Assembly: GCF_900129345.1 (NCBI RefSeq)
Contig: NZ_FQVK01000029.1
Span: 1-37,196, forward strand
DNA: 37,196 bases
Origin: Ruegeria intermedia
GTDB taxonomy: Bacteria > Pseudomonadota > Alphaproteobacteria > Rhodobacterales > Rhodobacteraceae
Direction of reading: 5' to 3'
The position numbers and the translations under genes were made by a program. Shown here one piece after another: positions 27,197 through 37,196 of the stretch; positions within the stretch are counted from its first letter, which is position 1, and each line of letters opens with the position of its first letter. Under the pieces are notes generated by a model. It ran no database searches and was not told where the DNA came from. It saw nothing but the letters and a program-made list of their open reading frames with translations.

Positions 27197-27937
27197 TCAA
27201 TCCTCGAAACAATCGGCGCGGCCATCTGCGCGGATGGTGGCCGCCCCATCCAGAATCGCGGCGGCCCGCCGGCGGGTATAGACCGACGGGTCCGTCACCG
27301 ATCGCGCGCGCGGCGCGGGCAGTATCGCGGCCAGGCGGGCGGCCTGCACCGGGCTCAGTTCGGCGGCACTCACGCCGAAATTGCGACGCGCCGCAGCCTC
27401 GACCCCGAACAGCCCCTCGCCGGTTTCGGCCACGTTCAGATAGACCTCGAGGATCCGTTTCTTGCTCCAGAAGATCTCGACCACCGGAGTCAGAGCGGTT
27501 TCCATCGCCTTGCGGACCCAGCTGCGCCCCTGCCACAGGAACACGTTTTTCACCACCTGCTGCGTGATGGTCGAGGCGCCGCGGTTGCCGCCATCCTCCA
27601 GCGCGTCTCGGATGGCGTTCACGTCGAACCCCCAGTGCCGGCAGAAATTGGCATCCTCGGCCGCCACGACCGCACGGGCCATGACCGGGGCAATTTCCTC
27701 GATCGGCACCCAGTCGCGCTCGACCTTGCCCAGCCGGCGCCATTCCGACCAGATCGTGTGGGTGATCGGCGGGTTCACCACCGAATAGATCAACACCAGC
27801 GCCAGAAATACGCAGGCAACCACAACTGCACCGCGCATCACCCATCGCCGGATTCGAGACAGGAACGTCTGCGTTTTTTTCGGCTGATTTGCCTGTTTCT
27901 TTTTACCGCTGGACTTGCGGGCTGCTTTCTTCGCCAT
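27197..27937 (-). CDS. mtgA: Monofunctional biosynthetic peptidoglycan transglycosylase MtgA
   Basis: Polymerises lipid II into glycan strands at the inner membrane. The 246 residues begin with a Lys-rich cytoplasmic tail (AKKAARKSSGKKKQANQPKK), one transmembrane anchor near 35-55 (GAVVVACVFLALVLIYSVV), then a GT51 domain. VVAAEDANFCRHWGFDVNAI carries the catalytic Glu, GASTITQQVVKNVFLW is motif 2, and KKRILEVYLNVAETGEGLFGVEAAARRNFG motifs 3-4. I chose the ATG at 27937; the frame extends upstream without family likeness. It follows gltB after a strong hairpin. Confidence 0.95.
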   Translation of the reverse strand: MAKKAARKSSGKKKQANQPKKTQTFLSRIRRWVMRGAVVVACVFLALVLIYSVVNPPITHTIWSEWRRLGKVERDWVPIEEIAPVMARAVVAAEDANFCRHWGFDVNAIRDALEDGGNRGASTITQQVVKNVFLWQGRSWVRKAMETALTPVVEIFWSKKRILEVYLNVAETGEGLFGVEAAARRNFGVSAAELSPVQAARLAAILPAPRARSVTDPSVYTRRRAAAILDGAATIRADGRADCFED

Positions 27938-28056
27938 GCCCCAGCTATACGCCGCGCGGGCAACAATTGAAAAGGCTTTGTCCGTAGATCGCAGGCCCGC
28001 CATTCTCAGCATGGATCAGCGCGCATCGATCCAACGACTGTTCCCGAAACAGTGTT

Positions 28057-28081
28057 CCCCGCGCGCCCTTGGCGCGCGGGG
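28057..28081 (-). terminator. Strong 11-bp hairpin after gltB
   Basis: CCCCGCGCGCC, loop of three, GGCGCGCGGGG: a perfect 11-bp GC stem 18 bases past the gltB stop on the minus strand. No T run follows, so it may be a Rho-independent terminator of poor type, a 3' mRNA-stabilising hairpin, or a transcription block before mtgA. Confidence 0.6.
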
Positions 28082-28098
28082 GATCTTGGCAGTATATG

Positions 28099-32627
<4,529 letters not shown>

Positions 32628-32631
<4 letters not shown>

Positions 32632-33065
32632 TGGCTGTCTCCTTCTTCCGACGGGGGGTACATGGCCATGACCTCGGCTTCGGTCATCTGGCGGCGTTCA
32701 CCTGCGAACGCGTAACCCTCGGGCTTCTTGTCGATGTAAAGTTCAAGTTTGAGCGTGTTGCCGGCCGCGTTGTCGAACAGGCCGGCCGCGATTTGTGTCT
32801 GGCCGTGCATCTCGCCCGGCAGGGTGATCCGGTACCACAGGGCCGAGCCGCATTCTTCGCAGAAGGCGCGTTCGGCCCAGTCGGACGAGGTGAAGGTCTT
32901 GACCGGCCCCAGCGCCGCATAGCCCGGCTGGGCCGGAAAGGTGACCAGCGCGCTGCTGGTCCAGCGGCGGCACATGTCGCAATGGCAGGCGCCCAGCGCG
33001 TCGCGGGCGGGGGTCGCGGTCACGGTGACCGCGCCGCACATGCATTGGCCTTGCAATTCGGGCAT
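32628..33065 (-). CDS. GFA (CENP-V/glutathione-dependent formaldehyde-activating) domain protein
   Basis: A 145-residue zinc-binding protein. Cysteine motifs are GQCMCGAVTV, ACHCDMCRRWTSSAL and RAFCEECGSALWYR, the standard two-zinc set of the GFA fold; FTSSDWAERAFCEECGS is typical. The family name comes from one member said to help formaldehyde condense with glutathione; most members have no proven function. It sits between gltD (29-base gap) and gltB (ATGA overlap), so it is co-transcribed with glutamate synthase. I chose the ATG at 33065, with GGAGGGACAGG just upstream. Confidence 0.9.
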
Positions 33066-33094
33066 CCTGTCCCTCCTGTCGCTGGGCTGCGGGA

Positions 33095-34528
33095 TCACTC
33101 GGCCGCAAGCGCGGCCTTGCCGTTGAACCGGTCGATGATGGCCTGCGCGCAGTCGCGGCCGTCGCGGATCGCCCAGACCACCAGCGAGGCACCGCGCACG
33201 ATGTCACCGATGGCATAGACGCCGTCCATCTCGGTCTCGCCGGTTTCGAACGCGGCCTTGATGGTGCCCCAGCGGGTCACGGGCAGGTCGGGCTGGCCGA
33301 ACAGGGTGGGCAGGTCTTCGGGCTCGAAGCCCAGCGCCTTGATGACCAGATCGGCCTCTTCGACGTAATCCGCGCCTTCGATCACTTCGGGGGCCTGGCG
33401 GCCGGTGGCGTCGGGTTGGCCCAGGCGCATCTTCTGCACCATCACGCCGGTGACCCGCTCGTCGCCCACGAACCCCTTGGGCGCGCTGAGCCATTCGAAG
33501 ATCACGCCCTCTTCCTCGGCGTTCTGGGTTTCGCGCTGCGAACCCGGCATGTTCGCCCGGTCGCGACGATACAGACATTTGACTGATGTCGCGCCCTGGC
33601 GGATTGCTGTCCGCACACAGTCCATCGCGGTATCGCCGCCACCGATCACGACCACCTTCTTGCCCTTGGCGTTCAGGCGGCCGCTGTCATATTCCGGCAC
33701 CGTGTCGCCAAAGCTTTTGCGGTTCGAGGCGGTCAGATAGTCGATCGCCTTTTCGATGCCGGGCAGTCCGCTGCCGGGCATGGACAGATCCCGCGACTTG
33801 TAGACGCCCGTTGCAATGATCACGGCGTCATGTTTGGCGCGGATCTCGGCGAACTTTGCCGCATCCACGTTGCAGTTCAACTCGAAGGTCACGCCACCCT
33901 CGGCCAACAGCTCGTTGCGGCGTTGAACCACGTCCTTTTCCAGCTTGAAGCCCGGAATGCCGTACATCAGCAACCCGCCCGCGCGGTCATAGCGGTCATA
34001 GACCGTGACCTGGATTCCGGCCCGGCGCAGCATGTCCGCTGCCGCCAGGCCGCCGGGGCCGCCGCCGATGATGCCCACGCTTTCGGGGCGCTCGGCGGTT
34101 GGAGCGACAGGTTTGACCCAGCCTTCCTCCCACGCGGTGTCGGTGATGTATTTTTCGATCGCGCCGATGGTCACGGTACCATGGCCCGACTGCTCGATGA
34201 CGCAATTGCCTTCGCACAGGCGGTCCTGCGGGCAGATGCGGCCGCAGATCTCGGGGAAGGTGTTGGTGGCCTGGCTGGTCCGATAGGCCTCTTCCAGCCG
34301 CCCCGTTGCGGTCAGGCGCAGCCAGTCGGGGATGTTGTTGTGCAACGGGCAGTGCGACTGACAGTACGGCACACCACACTGGCTGCACCGGCTGGCTTGC
34401 TCGGCGGCCTTTTCCGCGGCGAACTCGGCGTAGATCTCGTGGAAGTCATCCTTGCGGTCATCGGCGGCACGCTTTGGAGGCATGTCACGATCGATCTGCA
34501 CGAATTTCAGCATCGGTTGCTTGGCCAC
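33095..34528 (-). CDS. gltD: Glutamate synthase (NADPH) small subunit
   Basis: FAD iron-sulfur subunit that passes electrons from NADPH to GltB. The 477 residues carry N-terminal 4Fe-4S motifs, CSQCGVPYCQSHCPL and CGRICPQDRLCEGNC, the FAD fold VGIIGGGPGGLAAADMLRRAGIQVTVYDR, and the NADPH fold VVVIGGGDTAMDCVRTAIRQGA. GVYAIGDIVRGASLVVWAIRDGR closes the FAD site. I chose GTG at 34528 (AKQPMLKFVQIDRDMP) because GGAG lies seven bases upstream; ATG 34513 would lack this. First gene of gltD-GFA-gltB. Confidence 0.97.
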   Translation of the reverse strand: MAKQPMLKFVQIDRDMPPKRAADDRKDDFHEIYAEFAAEKAAEQASRCSQCGVPYCQSHCPLHNNIPDWLRLTATGRLEEAYRTSQATNTFPEICGRICPQDRLCEGNCVIEQSGHGTVTIGAIEKYITDTAWEEGWVKPVAPTAERPESVGIIGGGPGGLAAADMLRRAGIQVTVYDRYDRAGGLLMYGIPGFKLEKDVVQRRNELLAEGGVTFELNCNVDAAKFAEIRAKHDAVIIATGVYKSRDLSMPGSGLPGIEKAIDYLTASNRKSFGDTVPEYDSGRLNAKGKKVVVIGGGDTAMDCVRTAIRQGATSVKCLYRRDRANMPGSQRETQNAEEEGVIFEWLSAPKGFVGDERVTGVMVQKMRLGQPDATGRQAPEVIEGADYVEEADLVIKALGFEPEDLPTLFGQPDLPVTRWGTIKAAFETGETEMDGVYAIGDIVRGASLVVWAIRDGRDCAQAIIDRFNGKAALAAE

Positions 34529-34589
34529 GGTCAGACTCCATGAATTGGCTAGGTCGGATTTCTTTAGGCGACAGCTTTCCGAATGAAAA

Positions 34590-34604
34590 GTCAGCCATAC
34601 TGAC
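34590..34604. promoter_or_regulatory. Inverted repeat GTCAG-N5-CTGAC (gltD/uppP gap)
   Basis: GTCAGCCATACTGAC is a 5-bp dyad followed by CTAAAT. The right arm and flank (ATACTGACCTAAAT, 34597-34610) match 12 of 14 bases of a second site 72 bp away. Likely a protein-binding site for the divergent promoters. Confidence 0.5.
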
Positions 34605-34663
34605 CTAAATAGGAAAAAATTCTGAAAACGTGACGTGGGCGCCAAGATTTTCTTGCTTTTTAC

Positions 34664-34676
34664 GTCCGATACGGAC
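34664..34676. promoter_or_regulatory. Inverted repeat GTCCG-N3-CGGAC (gltD/uppP gap)
   Basis: GTCCGATACGGAC is a 5-bp dyad followed by CTATAT; ATACGGACCTATAT (34669-34682) parallels the flank of the dyad at 34590. A lone inverted TAGGTC at 34550-34555, close to gltD, may be a third half-site. Confidence 0.5.
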
Positions 34677-34758
34677 CTATATCAGCGCTTTCCTTTTCAT
34701 CATGCCAGTTATACACCCATTGCAGACAAAGAAAACGTGACAGTGGGCAGGCGTGCGG

Positions 34759-35562
34759 ATGAGTCTTTTTCAGCTGATTCTAGTGGCGATCATCCAAGGT
34801 ATCACCGAGTTTCTGCCGATCTCGTCCTCGGGTCACCTGATCTTGCTGCCCAGCCTCACCGGGATGGACGATCAGGGCCTGGCCATTGACGTGGCGGTGC
34901 ATGTGGGCACCCTGGGCGCGGTGGTTCTGTATTTCCGGAGCGACGTGAGGCTGGCCCTTTCCGGCCTACCCCGCGCGCTGTGCGGTCGGTTCGACACCCC
35001 GCAATCACGATTGGCCCTGGCCCTGATCGTGGCCACCATCCCGACCGTGATCGTCGGTGCGATCCTGCACCTGAGCGGCCTCAGCAGCGCGATGCGGTCC
35101 GTGGCGGTGATCGGGTGGACGATGCTGGGTTTCGGGCTGCTGCTGTACTGGATGGACCAGAAAGCCCCCCAGACCAAAGAGACCGGCGACTGGGGCCTGC
35201 GCGACGCGGTGATCCTGGGCTTGTGGCAGGTTCTGGCGCTTGTGCCCGGCACGTCGCGGTCGGGGATATGCATCACCGGCGCGCGGCACCTGGGCTATAC
35301 CCGCGAGGCCGGCTCGCGCATCGCGATGCTGATGTCGATTCCGACGATCATGGCGTCGGGCGCGCTGCTGTCGCTGGACGTGATCGGGCAGGCCGATGCC
35401 CAACTGGCCAAGGACAGCGCCATCGCGGCCGTGTTCGCCTTTGTCTCGGCCCTGCTGGCGCTGAGCCTGATGATGCGGCTGCTGCGCAGCGTCAGCTTCA
35501 CGCCCTATGTGATCTATCGCGTGATCCTGGGCGTGGTTCTGCTGAGCATCGCCTACGGCTGA
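34759..35562 (+). CDS. uppP: Undecaprenyl-diphosphate phosphatase UppP (BacA)
   Basis: Dephosphorylates undecaprenyl diphosphate to recycle the lipid carrier for peptidoglycan and other envelope polymers; overexpression gives bacitracin resistance in known cases. About 267 residues with multiple membrane segments. IIQGITEFLPISSSGHLILLP carries the Glu-rich and Ser motif, and LALVPGTSRSGICITGARHLG the second catalytic motif with the conserved Arg. I prefer the ATG at 34759 (MSLFQLIL), close to the family start; a GTG at 34753 is two codons earlier. It is divergent from gltD and its stop directly abuts that of the convergent NDUFA9-like gene. Confidence 0.95.
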   Translation: MSLFQLILVAIIQGITEFLPISSSGHLILLPSLTGMDDQGLAIDVAVHVGTLGAVVLYFRSDVRLALSGLPRALCGRFDTPQSRLALALIVATIPTVIVGAILHLSGLSSAMRSVAVIGWTMLGFGLLLYWMDQKAPQTKETGDWGLRDAVILGLWQVLALVPGTSRSGICITGARHLGYTREAGSRIAMLMSIPTIMASGALLSLDVIGQADAQLAKDSAIAAVFAFVSALLALSLMMRLLRSVSFTPYVIYRVILGVVLLSIAYG

Positions 35563-36546
35563 TCAGACCCGCAGGTTCCGGGCCGAATTCTTGATCTCGT
35601 CGTACTGTCCCGACGGGCGAAACTTCCACAGGTATTCCGGCAGCACCGATTCGAGCGTGGCCGGCTCGATCCCCAGATCGGCGAAACCTTTCGCCCCCTC
35701 GGACACGACGTTGTCGCGGCGCAGGTTCTTCAACTGGTCGCGGGTCAGGATGTTGTTCGGGAACAGCTGGAAGCTGACGAATTTCACGATGTCCAGAACC
35801 CCGGCCATGATCCGGCCCACCCAGAACGGCAGGCCGATGATGATGCGGCGGCGGTGGATCACCCCAAGCATCTGCTGCATCAGCTCGCGGAAGGTTTTGA
35901 CTTCGGGACCGCCCAGCTCGTAGATCCCCGGCTCGGCCTGCCCCAACACGCCCTTGACCGCGGCCTGCGCCACGTCATCCACATAGACCGGCTGGAACCG
36001 GGTGTCGGCACCGAAGATCGGCAGAAACGGCGACATCCGGGTCATTGCCGCGAACCGGTTGAAGAACTGATCCTCGGTCCCGAAGATCACCGACGGCCGC
36101 AGGATGACGGCCTCGGGCATATGGGCCAGAACGCCGGCCTCGCCCTGCGCCTTGGTGCGCGCGTATTCGCTGTCGGACTCGGGGTCCGCGCCGATGGCCG
36201 AGATATGCACCATCCGTTTGATTCCCTGCTGCGCGGCCAGACGCGCGATCCGCTCGGCCCCTTCGGCCTGCACCGCCTCAAAACCGTTATTGCCCAGCTC
36301 GTTCAGGACACCGACGCAGTTCACCACCGCATCCGCGCCTCGCATCGCATTTGCCACCGAGGCGTCATCGCGGATGTTGCACAGGATCGGCTCGACCTGC
36401 CCCACGACGCCATAGGTCTTGACGAAGATGGCCTCGTTCGGGCGCCGAACCGCGACGCGGACGCGCCACCCCTCATTCGCCATGCGCCGCGCGACGTAGC
36501 GACCGACGAATCCCGATCCACCGAAAATCGTGACCAGTTTGGACAT
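35563..36546 (-). CDS. NAD(P)-binding complex I NDUFA9-subunit-like protein (atypical SDR)
   Basis: A 327-residue Rossmann protein. KLVTIFGGSGFVGRYVARRMANEGWRVRVAVRRP is the nucleotide-binding start, and GADAVVNCVGVLNELGNNGFEAVQAEGAERIARLAAQQGIKRMVHISAIGADPESDSEYARTKAQGE resembles the NDUFA9 group, with Tyr-x3-Lys-like YARTK. VILRPSVIFGTEDQFFNRFAAMTRMSPFLPIFGADTRFQPVYVDDVAQA follows. In alphaproteobacteria such proteins are linked by homology to the accessory complex I subunit; here no nuo genes are near, so the role is inferred. I chose the ATG at 36546 (MSKLVTIF). Confidence 0.87.
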   Translation of the reverse strand: MSKLVTIFGGSGFVGRYVARRMANEGWRVRVAVRRPNEAIFVKTYGVVGQVEPILCNIRDDASVANAMRGADAVVNCVGVLNELGNNGFEAVQAEGAERIARLAAQQGIKRMVHISAIGADPESDSEYARTKAQGEAGVLAHMPEAVILRPSVIFGTEDQFFNRFAAMTRMSPFLPIFGADTRFQPVYVDDVAQAAVKGVLGQAEPGIYELGGPEVKTFRELMQQMLGVIHRRRIIIGLPFWVGRIMAGVLDIVKFVSFQLFPNNILTRDQLKNLRRDNVVSEGAKGFADLGIEPATLESVLPEYLWKFRPSGQYDEIKNSARNLRV

Positions 36547-36712
36547 GACAGGGCTCCTGCTGTGTGGGTCTTGGTGTGATCTACCGTCCGCAAGCGCCGC
36601 AAACAAGGCGCAATAACGCCGCGCAAGCGACGAAAACCCCGCAATTGGCCCTTGGATCCCAACCCGATTTCGGCGGCGGCAAAAAAACTTTCAAAAATCT
36701 GTTCGAATCCTG

Positions 36713-36740
36713 TTGACGCCCCCCGCGACTAGGCTTAAAC
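36713..36740 (+). promoter_or_regulatory. Candidate promoter of tRNA-Leu
   Basis: TTGACG (36713-36718) and TTAAAC (36735-36740) are spaced by 16 bases. The tRNA begins 18 bases past the second box. The first box is close to consensus, the second weak. Confidence 0.45.
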
Positions 36741-36757
36741 GCCCCCTCACGACACCT

Positions 36758-36844
36758 GCCCAGGTGGCGGAATTGGTAGACGCGCTAGCTTCAGGTGCTA
36801 GTGTCCGTATGGACGTGGAGGTTCGAGTCCTCTCCTGGGCACCA
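36758..36844 (+). tRNA. tRNA-Leu, anticodon CAG
   Basis: Acceptor stem GCCCAGG/CCTGGGC, D-arm GCG-GAATTGGTAGA-CGC, anticodon stem CTAGC/GCTAG around loop TTCAGGT (anticodon CAG, reading CUG), a long class II variable arm TGTCCGTATGGACGT, and T-arm GGAGG-TTCGAGT-CCTCT. Discriminator A and CCA (36842-36844) are encoded. Class II with CAG fits leucine. CUG is the main leucine codon in these genes. A broken integrase starts 62 bases downstream, so the 3' end of this tRNA is a likely attachment site. Confidence 0.97.
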
Positions 36845-36905
36845 TAGCATCCGCTAAACTAGTGTTTTGCCTCAGCTTTATCTCAGGATGGAGCTACCGT
36901 AGAAC

Positions 36906-37123
36906 ATGGCGGAGAACAAAACTGCACCTCACTCATTTGTCAAAGACGGCATCTACTACTTCGTAAGACGCGTCCCCAAGGACCTGCAGCATCACACTAC
37001 ACATCAGCAAAAATCTCATTCTCGCTTCGCACGAGATCAGCATCTGTCGCTACCTCTCGCGCACTCAGAGCGGCGCAACGGCTCGATGAACACTGGTATT
37101 TAGAGGTGGTTCGGTTCGTTTGA
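36906..37123 (+). pseudogene. Frameshifted fragment of a tyrosine-type site-specific integrase
   Basis: Frame 1 from the ATG reads MAENKTAPHSFVKDGIYYFVRRVPKDLQHH, the N-terminal domain found in phage/island integrases of this group (a GVYYFRRRVPKDL-like sequence). After CAC (about 36996) the protein-like reading moves by two bases and continues YTSAKISFSLRTRSASVATSRALRAAQRLDEHWYLEV, exactly the next part of such proteins, then stops at TGA 37121-37123. The unshifted frame ends at TAG 37101-37103. A duplicated AC in CACACTAC explains the shift. The core-binding and catalytic domains are absent, so only about 70 of an expected 350-plus residues remain and the gene is dead. Confidence 0.8.
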
Positions 37124-37196
37124 ACAGTTTCGAGCCGTTTTGTAGGTGGATTTCCCGCTCGGTTATGCCGCGACCGGGATTGGTCGCGACGGGTTG
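37105..37196. other. Right-edge DNA of unknown origin, possibly a mobile-element end
   Basis: After about 37105 the sequence no longer resembles the integrase. It contains the inverted repeat CGCGACC-N6-GGTCGCG near the edge, and one minus-strand frame stays open to the window end. It could be the end of an insertion sequence that cut the integrase off, but I recognise no family or terminal repeat. Confidence 0.35.

Overview
The window is GC-rich DNA from an alphaproteobacterium. Gene content points to Rhodobacterales (Roseobacter/Rhodobacter group): an NDUFA9-like NAD-binding protein, an ATP-grasp (NDP-forming) acyl-CoA synthetase beside a CaiD-like hydratase, a tandem adenine deaminase/AMP nucleosidase pair, gltD-GFA-gltB, and strong GC bias at third codon positions. 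This is judged from protein families read by eye, not from a database search. Both ends look like repeat or mobile DNA: an unrecognised non-coding stretch on the left, a broken integrase and unknown DNA on the right. The window may therefore be one contig of a draft assembly.

Layout. 0.5-2.7 kb: catalase-peroxidase KatG, divergent from a GMC (choline dehydrogenase-like) oxidoreductase. 4.6-6.2 kb: an atypical SDR protein and a SAM methyltransferase, divergent. 6.2-10.2 kb: a tightly coupled three-gene operon (acyl-CoA dehydrogenase, NDP-forming acyl-CoA synthetase, carnitinyl-CoA dehydratase-like CaiD) with a divergent GlxA/CdhR-type AraC regulator; it looks like a CoA-dependent route for carnitine, crotonobetaine, gamma-butyrobetaine or a similar onium acid. 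11.2-13.5 kb: queC-queD-queE-queF, making preQ0 and preQ1 for queuosine, preceded by a clear preQ1 class I riboswitch that overlaps the queC ribosome-binding site. QueG, the last queuosine enzyme, lies apart at 25.4-26.4 kb. 13.6-15.4 kb: class II aldolase and fatty-acid hydroxylase/sterol desaturase family genes, with a divergent LysR regulator that carries an in-frame amber stop. 16.4-20.7 kb: a glyoxalase-fold protein, then adenine deaminase and AMP nucleosidase overlapping by 4 bp (AMP to adenine to hypoxanthine), then HU with a good terminator. 20.8-23.3 kb: a DMT transporter, an exported glutathione peroxidase, and MsrB-MsrA. 23.3-34.5 kb (all minus strand): HyuA-like protein, QueG, glutathione transferase, MtgA, and glutamate synthase GltB and GltD with a GFA-domain gene between them. 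34.8-36.5 kb: UppP and the NDUFA9-like protein. 36.8-37.1 kb: tRNA-Leu(CAG) followed by a frameshifted tyrosine-integrase fragment, the usual scar of an integrative element at a tRNA.

The most unusual signal is a dispersed AT-rich motif, TTAGRGNCTGNTTTT. It occurs four times inside unrelated reading frames (16738, 17639, 23816, 25876), always in the same codon phase and always forcing a rare TTA leucine codon. A fifth, degenerate copy carries the stop codon that breaks the LysR gene. The other leading items are the carnitine-like CoA operon, whose dehydrogenase has Asp at the usual catalytic Glu position, the preQ1 riboswitch, and paired palindromes between gltD and uppP.
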